This document shows positions 51,604 through 59,021 of a DNA stretch of 64,000 nt, piece after piece. Made by a program: the position numbers and the translations under genes. Position 1 is the first letter of the stretch; each line of letters starts with the position of its first letter. The stretch is from Modicisalibacter luteus DSM 23508 (GTDB lineage Bacteria; Pseudomonadota; Gammaproteobacteria; Pseudomonadales; Halomonadaceae), in contig NZ_KB899992.1 of NCBI RefSeq assembly GCF_000378505.1, positions 277,317-341,316 of the forward strand. Reading direction: 5' to 3'. The notes beneath the pieces are model-generated. The model did not search any database, was not told where the DNA came from, and saw only the letters and a program-made list of their open reading frames with translations.

Positions 51604-51882
51604 GTGAGCGAAGATACCACCCTCAAGCGCCTATATTGGCATTCCCGGCGTGGCATGTGGGAGCTCGACCTGTTGCTGCTGCCTTTTCTGGAGCATCGGT
51701 ATCCCGATCTGGACGAGGGCGATCAGGCGGCATATCGCGCGCTGATCGAAGAAGAGGACCAAGACCTGTTCTTTTGGCTGATGCGTCGAGAATGGCCCGG
51801 AGACGATGCGCTGCGCCGTATTGTGAAAATGATCGTGGCATATGCTGAAACAACCAGTAACGATCAATATCGTACCCTCTGA
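51604..51882 (+). CDS. sdhE: FAD assembly factor SdhE
   Basis: 92 aa all-helical protein that helps attach FAD to succinate dehydrogenase. Contains the essential RGMWELD motif (RGxxE) at residues 16-22. GTG start at 51604 with AAGGGG upstream. Overlaps ygfX by 41 bases, the normal sdhE-ygfX pair next to nadB. Confidence 0.93.
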   Translation: MSEDTTLKRLYWHSRRGMWELDLLLLPFLEHRYPDLDEGDQAAYRALIEEEDQDLFFWLMRREWPGDDALRRIVKMIVAYAETTSNDQYRTL

Positions 51883-52237
51883 CTGGCAACGACGATCGAC
51901 CTTGGCGATTATTGTGGCCGTATGCCTGCTCCTAGCCGTCTATGGACCGCCGTGGCTTGTCGCCACGGCGGTTATTTGTTTTGGAGTGGTTGAGTTACGG
52001 GAACGCAAGCAACGTCGCGTATGGCAGTTGCGCTGGGTACCGGGAAAGGAGGGCGGCTGGCAGTGCCGGGAGGCGTCAACCGGAGAATGGCGTAATGTTC
52101 CTCTTCACTATACTTACTTGGGCCCCTGGCTCATCGGGCTGAGTGTGGGCGGGGCCCACCACTGGCTATGGCCCGATAGTGCCAGTGCACAGGAACGCCA
52201 GGCCCTGCGGCGGATACTGATCTGGTCAGCATCGTGA
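51842..52237 (+). CDS. ygfX: YgfX/CptA family membrane protein
   Basis: 131 aa with two membrane segments near the N terminus (STLAIIVAVCLLLAVYGP and WLVATAVICFGVVEL), then WQLRWVPGKEGGWQ. In E. coli YgfX (CptA) is linked to FtsZ/MreB and to SdhE. It starts inside sdhE, so the two are coupled, and ends tail-to-tail with nadB with 12 bases overlap. Confidence 0.88.
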   Translation: MLKQPVTINIVPSDWQRRSTLAIIVAVCLLLAVYGPPWLVATAVICFGVVELRERKQRRVWQLRWVPGKEGGWQCREASTGEWRNVPLHYTYLGPWLIGLSVGGAHHWLWPDSASAQERQALRRILIWSAS

Positions 52238-53791
52238 AATGCGAGAAGCGCTTGTCTCGGACTGGTGGTCCGGGTAGTCGCAGTTATAGTGGAGGCCGCG
52301 GGATTCGCGGCGGGCACTTGCCATCTCCAAGGTCATGGTGGCGAGATTCAGCATATGGCGCAGTTGATACTGGCCAAGGCTGGCGGCATTTTCCAACTCC
52401 AATGCGGTGCATAGACGTTTCAGCTTGCACAGGGCCTGACGGCCCGCAGCCAGTCCCGCGTCGCTACGCACGATTCCCGCGCTGTCGCTCATGACACGAC
52501 GCAAGCTCTGTATGGTACGGGCTATGTCATCGTAAGAAGAGGCTGTCGCTAGTTGTTTAGGTACGTTGACGGGGGCGGCAGGCCTGCCTCCCCTGGCTTG
52601 TCGTAGCGCCCGTGCCGCCGAGCGTGCATAGACCAGACACTCTAGCAGGGAGTTGCTAGCCATCCGGTTGGCCCCATGCAGGCCGGTACACGCGACCTCT
52701 CCGATCGCATACAGATGGGGAACACTACTGGCGCCACTGGCATCGGTGGCGACGCCGCCGCAGCTATAGTGCGCTGCGGGAACCACCGGAATCGGCTGGC
52801 GCGTAATATCTAGCCCACGGCTCAGGCAGTGGGCATGAATGGTGGGGAAGTGGGCACGAATCGCTTGTGCCTCCAGATGGGTCACGTCCAGCAAGACATG
52901 CTCCGTTCCGCTGTGCAGCATTTCGCCGTGGATGGCACGGGCCACAATATCGCGGGGCGCCAGTTCAGCCCGTACATCGTAATCGGGCATGAAGCGCCTT
53001 CCATCGACGGTACGCAACAGGCCTCCCTCGCCGCGGACCGCTTCGCTGATCAGAAATGGCATACCCGAAGGATCGTAAAGGCAGGTGGGGTGAAACTGTT
53101 GGAATTCAAGGTTCATCAGGGTGGCGCCGAGTTCGGCGGCCATGGCCATGCCTTCGCCGCACGCCGGGGCTGGGCTGGTGGTGTGAAGATACAGGCCACT
53201 GGCGCCTCCCGTCGCGAGTACAGTGTCGCGTGCTGTCATCACGAATGGCTGGCTATGTTCATCCAGGCAATACGCCCCACAGCATTGCCCCTGGTCATCC
53301 TCGAGCAGCCGGGCGGCGCTCAGATCGTCTATGATGCGGATACCCGGCGCTTGCCGGACCCGTGCTATTAGTGTGTCGATGAGGGCCTGCCCGGTCGCGT
53401 CGGCAGCATGAATGATACGCCGCGCGCCGTGGCCGCCTTCACGCGTTAAATGATAAGGGTAACGTGCATCCGGCGAGGTATCCGGCGTAAACGGCACACC
53501 TAGCGATATCAGCCAATCGATCGCTTCATGGCCGTGCTCCACGGTAAAGCGCACTGCGCTTTCATCGCATAAACCATCGCCGGCAATCAATGTGTCCTGA
53601 ATATGAGCTTCTATCGCGTCCTGGGGGTCGAGGACCGCGGCAATGCCGCCTTGGGCCCAGCGACTGGCGCCAAGGCTGCTCGAGGATGGAATCAGCAGCG
53701 TCACGTCACGATGGCCAGCCGCTTCAAGAGCTAGAGTTAGGCCGGCGACGCCACCGCCGATGATGAGTAGGTCATGCTCGCTGCACATCAT
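52226..53791 (-). CDS. nadB: L-aspartate oxidase NadB
   Basis: FAD enzyme starting NAD synthesis from aspartate. 521 aa with LLIIGGGVAGLTLALEAAG, SRWAQGGIAAV near 44, HLTREGGHGARRI near 115 and a C-terminal helical domain. Two adjacent ATG codons (53791 and 53788) are possible starts. In many gammaproteobacteria rpoE (algU) is divergent from nadB; here instead a predicted regulatory RNA lies upstream. Confidence 0.95.
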   Translation of the reverse strand: MMCSEHDLLIIGGGVAGLTLALEAAGHRDVTLLIPSSSSLGASRWAQGGIAAVLDPQDAIEAHIQDTLIAGDGLCDESAVRFTVEHGHEAIDWLISLGVPFTPDTSPDARYPYHLTREGGHGARRIIHAADATGQALIDTLIARVRQAPGIRIIDDLSAARLLEDDQGQCCGAYCLDEHSQPFVMTARDTVLATGGASGLYLHTTSPAPACGEGMAMAAELGATLMNLEFQQFHPTCLYDPSGMPFLISEAVRGEGGLLRTVDGRRFMPDYDVRAELAPRDIVARAIHGEMLHSGTEHVLLDVTHLEAQAIRAHFPTIHAHCLSRGLDITRQPIPVVPAAHYSCGGVATDASGASSVPHLYAIGEVACTGLHGANRMASNSLLECLVYARSAARALRQARGGRPAAPVNVPKQLATASSYDDIARTIQSLRRVMSDSAGIVRSDAGLAAGRQALCKLKRLCTALELENAASLGQYQLRHMLNLATMTLEMASARRESRGLHYNCDYPDHQSETSASRISRC

Positions 53792-54030
53792 GCTTGCCGG
53801 TCCCGAATATTCCGTTGAGTTTACCGTCGAGGGCCGGTTCCTGCGGTGAAACCGACTGAAGGGGCAGGGGGCAAGCCGAATCGAGAGTAGGTGTTATCGA
53901 TATATGGCAACCCAGGCCGACGTGTTGCCGGCAAGACCGGCATGTAACGCAGCGTTATTCTGCTATAGGGGCTATGAAATGCCAAGGTGCCCTTATTATC
54001 AGCGGGTTGTACCTGATGGGAGAGATAAGC

Positions 54031-54061
54031 AAAAAAAACCAGCGTCAAGACTGACACTGGT
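54031..54061 (-). terminator. Intrinsic terminator of the candidate Csr/Rsm RNA
   Basis: On the minus strand ACCAGTGTC, six-base loop, GACGCTGGT (one mismatch), then eight T (54038-54031). No protein gene lies upstream on this strand for at least 300 bases, which points to a noncoding transcript. Confidence 0.88.
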
Positions 54062-54249
54062 CGATGCTTAAAGCGAGTGTGCATAGCTTTGAGGGATCCG
54101 TGGCAATACTAGCTGGCTTCCTGCCGCTGATGCCGTCCTTTCCTCAGGTCCGTTCATCCTGAACGCGCAATTCCATTTACTGGCGGCCTTCCTGGCCGCT
54201 GCATACTGCACATTTCCTACCTTAGTAGTGATATCCGGCGGGTGCAAAC
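54031..54249 (-). ncRNA. Candidate CsrB/RsmZ-type regulatory RNA
   Basis: On the minus strand this stretch holds ten GGA motifs in about 220 bases. Several sit in hairpin loops: GCGGCC-AGGAA-GGCCGC (54183-54199), CGTTC-AGGAT-GAACG (54151-54165) and AGCGGC-AGGAA-GCC (54115-54128). This is the pattern of RNAs that titrate CsrA/RsmA. The 3' end is an intrinsic terminator with eight T. A weak -10 (CATACC) suggests a start near 54249; an imperfect dyad at 54276-54294 containing GTTACA resembles a GacA site. The 5' end is approximate. Confidence 0.72.
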
Positions 54250-54350
54250 CGATGCGGTATGCAATAAGTGTTTTTTGTAACTAGCTTGTTGTCATAAGAC
54301 CCCTCGGATACGTCTGCCCGTGTTAATCTGAGTAGGGAAAGTGAAAGACA

Positions 54351-54968
54351 ATGGACTGTCAGATGACGAATCAAGAATCACAGCAGCCCCCCGAGGACCT
54401 CGAGGGGCTGCTGGACTTTCTCGAGGAGGCGGGCAAGGAAGTTGATGCCGACTCGATAAGTGTGGAAACGATGCTTCACGCTGTCGGCACTCGCTCGTTC
54501 GGGGCGATGTTGCTGGTTCCTGGCTTACTCACCTTTTCACCACTCAGTGGCATTGTCGGCCTGCCTTCGTTGTGCGGTCTGCTGGTGCTGTTAATTGCCG
54601 GACAATTGCTGGTAGGCAGAAAACACTTTTGGCTGCCCAAGTGGCTGTTGAAGCGTTCGATACCTCGTAAGCGGTTCCTCAAGGCGCTGCGCTTTCTACG
54701 CCCCGGCGCACGTTGGGTCGACAAGCTAATCAAGCATCGTCTGACCATGCTGACACATGGTGCGGCGACTTGGGTTGTAGCTGTCATCTGCATTCTTATT
54801 GCGCTGAGTATGCCGGTGCTGGAACTGATGCCGTTTGCCAATAGCCTTTCAGGAGCTGCGCTTGCCGCTATTGGATTGGGGCTCATTGGGCGTGATGGGT
54901 TGCTAGTCGTGCTGACGGTAGCGATCTATTCGATTGGTCTCGGGACGATTATTTATCAGTTTATGTAA
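54351..54968 (+). CDS. ExoD family membrane protein
   Basis: 205 aa. Cytoplasmic N terminus, then four to five membrane helices; LEGLLDFLEEAGKEVDADSI and AVGTRSFGAMLLVPGLLTFSPLSG fit the exopolysaccharide-synthesis ExoD family. Molecular function is poorly known. Start ATG at 54351 or 54363 (MTNQES); neither has a strong ribosome site. Divergent from the candidate regulatory RNA. Confidence 0.82.
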   Translation: MDCQMTNQESQQPPEDLEGLLDFLEEAGKEVDADSISVETMLHAVGTRSFGAMLLVPGLLTFSPLSGIVGLPSLCGLLVLLIAGQLLVGRKHFWLPKWLLKRSIPRKRFLKALRFLRPGARWVDKLIKHRLTMLTHGAATWVVAVICILIALSMPVLELMPFANSLSGAALAAIGLGLIGRDGLLVVLTVAIYSIGLGTIIYQFM

Positions 54969-55043
54969 ATTTTTGTCCCGAAAGCCCAGCGGGATCGCAT
55001 GAAACAAGGATGTGACAAGATAGATCGAAGGAAGGGAACAGCA

Positions 55044-55211
55044 ATGAAATCGCTCGCTTTGTTGGTTGTCTTGCTTATTGGGGTGTTGTTCGGATTCGTG
55101 ATGCTGAGCGGATCGGTGCATACCGAAGAGAATGAACCAGCTTGGGACTTAAACGCTGAGTTGGAGATGGAATCTCAAGCGGAACGTTCCGGATGGGGTG
55201 GGCCGGGATGA
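55044..55211 (+). CDS. Tiny membrane peptide, family member 1
   Basis: 55 aa. MKSLALLVVLLIGVLFGFVM is a signal-anchor with the motif GVLFG; the rest is acidic and ends AERSGWGGPG. Preceded by GAAGGGA at good distance. Shares MK-x-L-x-LL-x(3)-G-x-x-FG with ORFs at 55616 and 57408, and PAWDLNAELEMES resembles SWNLQQQLERE of the latter. Function unknown; probably held in the inner membrane with the tail in the periplasm. Confidence 0.65.
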   Translation: MKSLALLVVLLIGVLFGFVMLSGSVHTEENEPAWDLNAELEMESQAERSGWGGPG

Positions 55212-55615
55212 TGTGAGTTTGAAAGCCGCTAAGTATCGGCCTAGCTAACGTCTGAGTAGTCAGTCTTCTTGGCTAGTCGCTGCTCTACTGGGTTACCTCC
55301 GCGTATGGTGTGATAACGTAGTTGGGCGACAAGGCCAGCTACGCCATAGCAACGGCGGTCGTGGCACGGCAGATTTATGTGGTGTACTGCCGTTACAGAG
55401 AGTGAGCAGGACTGGTCGAGAGCACTTGTCAGTCGACGTGCGCCGTCATGACTGAGCTGGAAGGAGAGGGACTCGGTCGGTATGTAATCCAGATGGACGG
55501 TCCATGGTTCGACCGCTTACCTGATGAGGGCGGGTAGTTAGCGTTCTCGGTAAGGATAAAGCTTCGGCGCAAAGCGGGATACCGCGTCCAGGAGGAGCTT
55601 GAAGGAGACACAAAC
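55212..55615 (+). other. Low-coding spacer with possible remnants
   Basis: About 400 bases without a convincing gene. A 29-codon ORF at 55447-55536 (MTELEGEGLGRYVIQMDGPW...) reads like protein but has no ribosome site and may be a decayed fragment. No promoter or terminator was identified. Confidence 0.35.
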
Positions 55616-55765
55616 ATGAAGCCTCTCGTATTGCTAATGATCTTGTTTGTCGGCGTAGGGTTCGGCATTTGGTATTTGAATGAAGAGCGTGCCTCAACGG
55701 CGGCCCAGAACGAGCTACTGCAAAGCTACAATCAAGACCATGCTTCACGGAGCGAGTGGAGCTGA
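55616..55765 (+). CDS. Tiny membrane peptide, family member 2
   Basis: 49 aa. MKPLVLLMILFVGVGFGIWY forms a membrane anchor with GVGFG, then a hydrophilic tail ending SRSEWS. GAAGGAGAC lies seven to eight bases before the ATG, with a second GGAGGAG upstream. It aligns with the peptides at 55044 and 57408 over the N-terminal 20 residues and in ending near a Trp; the middle is less similar. Confidence 0.65.
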   Translation: MKPLVLLMILFVGVGFGIWYLNEERASTAAQNELLQSYNQDHASRSEWS

Positions 55766-55959
55766 ACGAAAGTTTCGTCTTATGACTGAAGCCGCCCTCG
55801 AGGTGACTTCTCCTCTGAAACAACCACTTGGAAGCATTCGATGTTTCTAATGGCCGCCCCTTATTCACTATGCCGCGTCCAACCACGACCAGCGAGAATC
55901 ACCTGCCAAGCCAGCCTTGGCTGGCGATGTCCTGTTGTCGAACTCACAGGAGAGAACCC

Positions 55960-56187
55960 ATGCAGAACGTAGAGCGTCTTGAGGTTGGTATGACTACACA
56001 GATTGGCACGGACCAGGTGAGTGACCCTCAGGTGGGAAAGGAGTATGTGCGGGCATTGGATTCCAATAGCTGGCTCCTTTTTGCCGAAGACTCGGCTGAG
56101 GAACGCTCCATTGTTGTACGCATCGATAGCATCGAGGGTGATGTTTGCCACTGTACAGTTACGAGGAGGCTAGATAGTTCAGTGTGA
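55960..56187 (+). CDS. Hypothetical 75-aa protein
   Basis: MQNVERLEVGMTTQIGTDQV then KEYVRALDSNSWLLFAEDSA; an alternation of polar and hydrophobic residues suggests a small beta-rich cytoplasmic protein. AGGAGAG lies six bases before the ATG, which decides this start over one at 55828. I do not recognise a family. It sits among phage-like fragments, so it may be cargo or a remnant. Confidence 0.5.
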   Translation: MQNVERLEVGMTTQIGTDQVSDPQVGKEYVRALDSNSWLLFAEDSAEERSIVVRIDSIEGDVCHCTVTRRLDSSV

Positions 56188-56566
56188 CCCGCCTCGACCT
56201 CTAGCTAGCCTTGCCGTTTTCCTGTGCTCACATTGGCAGAAAACGGCGGCACACAGGTGGGCGAGGGTATCGCTGTGAACTGTATCGACCCGTTTACCGC
56301 TAACGTGGATAAGTGGCCGCCTGTCATTGGCGAGCATCAAGGTCCACATGAATGGCATCCAGGCATCGGTTGCCGTTGAGATCCCATACATAAGGGCAGG
56401 GCGGGAAAGCGTGCTGCGGCAAGTGATCCCATCCTTGGGCGATCATCCTGGACCGATTTCCTTGCAGGATCGTCCTGACCCGAGGCTTACTATGTCATTA
56501 CTTGCTCAGATGTATGCTAACGCAAGTTAACGAATGGTGTAGGAGATTGCCGTCACGGTTTGTATG

Positions 56567-56594
56567 AAAAAAGCCCTAGCTATCGCCAGGGCTT
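56567..56594 (-). terminator. Intrinsic terminator on the minus strand
   Basis: Read on the minus strand, AAGCCCT and AGGGCTT form a 7-bp stem with a 10-base loop that can pair further, followed by six T. It points to a minus-strand transcript coming from about 56600-57000, where only a coding fragment is seen. Confidence 0.7.
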
Positions 56595-56877
56595 AAGCGA
56601 CGCGCATTGAAGACGAGCCCGGAGGCACGCGTAATAAGGCGTCGTTACAAAACATTACCAGCGTAAAGCTGCCAACCACCATTAGTAAAAGTTTATTGAG
56701 GCATTAGCTATAAGCTATCGAGAGCGGTTAGGGAAAACCAAGCAACCAGAGGGCGCAAAGAAGAAATGCGCAGGGGTCAACGAACACGATGGTTGCCTGG
56801 GCTGCGCGACTCACCATCAAAAAAAGATATCCGGTCGGCTATAGTGACCGCTCATCGGCGTAACCGCAGGGCCGTCT

Positions 56878-56994
56878 CTATGCTTCCTTGGCGATGTGGC
56901 GCAGTGTGACAAAGCTGATCTCGTTTGAGGTCCAGATAGGATTGATGAAAATTTCCCTAGCCTGAGCGTAAACGGCATAGCGTGCCAACAGCAT
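56878..56994 (-). pseudogene. Short coding fragment or small ORF, minus strand
   Basis: A 38-codon ORF from ATG 56994: MLLARYAVYAQAREIFINPI, then WTSNEISFVTLRHIAKEA and a stop. The frame is open further upstream to about 57080 without a good start. The composition is protein-like and a terminator lies downstream, but I do not recognise it; it may be the C terminus of a lost gene. Confidence 0.35.
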
Positions 56995-57177
56995 ATAGCA
57001 TTCCCAGCAGAGCAGACGCCGAATCGGCCAGCGGGCGTTTCGATTCCCTGAAGCCCGCTGGTGTCTCCTTGCCCCATATCATCGGGCCGATAATCACAAC
57101 GCTGCTGAACAAGGTTGTTGTGCCTCAATCGCGACAGTCGATCTCATTGATACCAATTAGAAAGTCAGAGCATGACG

Positions 57178-57328
57178 GGCTGCTGCGACCTGCTACGGCG
57201 TTAGGTATCCCGCTCTCAGTAATGCGCAGCTGGATGTGGCTAATGGGGTTAAAGCCACGCTGAAGCAGCTTGCCACCGGCGACGCAGTGTCGAAAGTTTG
57301 GCGTCGCCTAGGTGTTACTGCCTCTTAA
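57178..57328 (+). pseudogene. C-terminal coding fragment, plus strand
   Basis: Open without a start from about 57178, reading ALSNAQLDVANGVKATLKQL then ATGDAVSKVWRRLGVTAS and a stop. It reads as genuine protein sequence, unlike overlapping frames, and is probably the tail of a decayed gene. Family not recognised. Confidence 0.4.
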
Positions 57329-57407
57329 TGCGGGGAGATGTCTGATTGATCTAAACGGCTAACCGGGGCCAGTCTATAAGGGGAAGCAAGAACAAAAAGA
57401 GGGCTGC

Positions 57408-57566
57408 ATGAGAAAGATTCTCCTGATGGCAGTTCTGCTTGCTGGAATAGCCTTCGGCTACCTAGCTCTAAAGCCATCTGAAGGACAGAGGCAGGCACAA
57501 GAGAGCTGGAATCTACAGCAACAACTAGAACGGGAGGCTGAGCAGGCTCGCCCTGGGTGGCGCTAG
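57408..57566 (+). CDS. Tiny membrane peptide, family member 3
   Basis: 52 aa. MRKILLMAVLLAGIAFGYLA is a signal-anchor with GIAFG; the tail has ESWNLQQQLEREAEQARPGW. The W-[DN]-L-x-x-x-LE-x-E...GW pattern matches the peptide at 55044. AGAGGG precedes the ATG by about six bases. The tail is likely an amphipathic or coiled helix. Confidence 0.65.
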   Translation: MRKILLMAVLLAGIAFGYLALKPSEGQRQAQESWNLQQQLEREAEQARPGWR

Positions 57567-57597
57567 GTAGCAGCTCATCAGCTCATCACCGAAGCAA

Positions 57598-57773
57598 CAT
57601 AACTGATGCCGCTGCTGGGCGGCTTCTTCGTGGCTGGAGGGCTCGTTCAACTCCACAGTGGTCGCATAATCTGTGATCACGGAAGACCAATAGCGGTAAG
57701 TGCGGATCGTGCCGTTGCCCTGAGTGACGGTTATCTGCTGGAGAACCTGCCATTCCAGGTAGACCGGTAAGAA
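57598..57773 (-). pseudogene. Coding fragment, minus strand
   Basis: A frame open from 57773 without a start codon reads VYLEWQVLQQITVTQGNGTI then RTYRYWSSVITDYATTVELN and a hydrophilic tail. It is protein-like and opposite to the integrase fragment, probably a remnant of an element gene. Family not recognised. Confidence 0.35.
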
Positions 57774-57805
57774 CTACGCAAGGTGTTCGAGACAGAAAGG
57801 GAGTG

Positions 57806-57976
57806 ATGACAAGCATCCAGAGTCTGTTGGGGCATTCGTCGCTGGTTGTCACGAGTCGATGTGCGCATGCGGACCCGAATCGCTGGGTAGCAAACGCGAA
57901 CAAATTACCCTGCATAGGCGGACAAAACGCGGACAGCTTGAAGGGAAGTGAAGCAGGAATTGGGCTAAAGCATTGA
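57806..57976 (+). pseudogene. Tyrosine recombinase (integrase) C-terminal remnant
   Basis: Reads TSIQSLLGHSSLVVTSRCAH, matching the end of phage integrases (xxLLGHSSxxxTxRYAH). The catalytic Tyr is replaced by Cys and the rest of the gene is missing. It ends about seven bases from the encoded 3' end of tRNA-Leu, the usual position of an integrase beside its attachment site. Confidence 0.65.
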
Positions 57977-57982
57977 TTTAAC

Positions 57983-58070
57983 TGGTGCCCGGAGTCGGAC
58001 TTGAACCGACACGGAGTTAACCTCCGAGGGATTTTAAGTCCCTTGCGTCTACCGATTTCGCCATCCGGGC
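57983..58070 (-). tRNA. tRNA-Leu (UAA)
   Basis: Minus strand: GCCCGGATGGCGAAATCGG start, anticodon loop CTTAAAA with anticodon TAA, a long variable arm, GGTTCAAGTCC T-arm, and encoded CCA (57985-57983). Last of the Gly-Cys-Leu trio. Confidence 0.96.
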
Positions 58071-58107
58071 TGGGAGGGGTAGCCGGTCATGCCGAGCTAT
58101 AAAGAAA

Positions 58108-58181
58108 TGGAGGCTGGAGTCGGAATCGAACCGGCGTACACGGAGTTGCAGTCCGCTGCATAACCACTCTGCCATCCAGCC
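58108..58181 (-). tRNA. tRNA-Cys (GCA)
   Basis: Minus strand: GGCTGGATGGCAGAGTGG start, anticodon loop CTGCAAC with anticodon GCA, T-arm CGGTTCGATTCCG, acceptor closed by CCAGCC and encoded CCA. Confidence 0.96.
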
Positions 58182-58274
58182 TCATAGAGTCGTACTCAGC
58201 AGGTAATTAGGATTCGGCTGCGCTGGTATCCCAGTCCGTGATCCTCAATACCTACTCTCCACCGTAGTGGAATC

Positions 58275-58349
58275 TGGAGCGGGAAACGAGATTCGAACTC
58301 GCGACCCTCGCCTTGGCAAGGCGATGCTCTACCACTGAGCTATTCCCGC
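58275..58349 (-). tRNA. tRNA-Gly (GCC)
   Basis: Minus strand: GCGGGAATAGCTCAGTGG start, anticodon loop TTGCCAA with anticodon GCC, GAGTTCGAATCTC T-arm and encoded CCA. The order pgsA then tRNA Gly-Cys-Leu equals E. coli glyW-cysT-leuZ. Confidence 0.96.
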
Positions 58350-58411
58350 TTGACTCGGAGACGCATTCTACAGATAAGTGCGCGTATGTCAAATGCTTAT
58401 CGCCATTCCTC

Positions 58412-58960
58412 CTACATTGACCGTGACAATTCCGGCCATGCGGCACGCAGATATTGGTACATGGACCACAGTGTGAGGATGGCGGCGGCATAGAGCGTGT
58501 ATACGCCAATATTGGCAATCAGGCTGTCGGGGATAGATCCCAGCAGAAGCAGAAGGGCAACCATCTGCAGGGTGGTCTTGACCTTGCCGATCCAGGAGAC
58601 GGCAACGCTGCCTCGCTTGCCCATTTCGGCCATCCATTCACGCAGTGCGGAAATGACGATCTCGCGACCAATGATGACCAGTGCTGGCAGGGTCAGCCAG
58701 ATCGATTCGTAGCGCTCAATCAACAGCGCCAGGGCAACGGCGACCATCACCTTGTCGGCGACCGGGTCGAGAAAGGCGCCGAATGGGGTGCTCTGGTCCC
58801 AGCGGCGGGCCAGATAGCCATCCAGCCAGTCCGTCACGGCTGCCAGGCCAAACAGGACGGCTGTCAGCGGCAAGCTCCAGGCATAGGGGAGGTAGAACAG
58901 CAGAACCAGCAGCGGAATGAACACGATACGCGCGAGCGTAAGAAGGTTGGGTATATTCAT
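58412..58960 (-). CDS. pgsA: CDP-diacylglycerol--glycerol-3-phosphate phosphatidyltransferase PgsA
   Basis: Makes phosphatidylglycerol phosphate in the inner membrane. 182 aa, four to five helices, with the CDP-alcohol phosphotransferase motif [20 protein letters not shown] and FLDPVADK. N terminus [12 protein letters not shown] is typical. Lies downstream of uvrC and upstream of the tRNA trio. Confidence 0.96.
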   Translation of the reverse strand: MNIPNLLTLARIVFIPLLVLLFYLPYAWSLPLTAVLFGLAAVTDWLDGYLARRWDQSTPFGAFLDPVADKVMVAVALALLIERYESIWLTLPALVIIGREIVISALREWMAEMGKRGSVAVSWIGKVKTTLQMVALLLLLGSIPDSLIANIGVYTLYAAAILTLWSMYQYLRAAWPELSRSM

Positions 58961-59021
58961 CGATGTATCGTGGGTCCCTTGCCAGTGGTCGAAATGATTA
59001 TTCTATCTGTTGCGTTGTGTC

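Larger units (their letters stand above)
56188..57407. other. Degraded region, possible prophage or island remnant
   Basis: About 1.2 kb without an intact recognisable gene. It holds a minus-strand terminator (56567-56594), a minus-strand coding fragment ending at 56878 and a plus-strand coding fragment ending at 57328, described separately. Other open frames here are short and read as noncoding. The mixture of fragments on both strands fits decay of an integrated element. Confidence 0.5.

Noticed and set aside
56327..56530. A 67-codon + frame from a TTG
   Set aside because: No Shine-Dalgarno and no recognisable pattern.
56817..57128. A 103-codon minus-strand frame
   Set aside because: Overlaps the more protein-like fragment in another frame; composition is poor and no ribosome site is seen.
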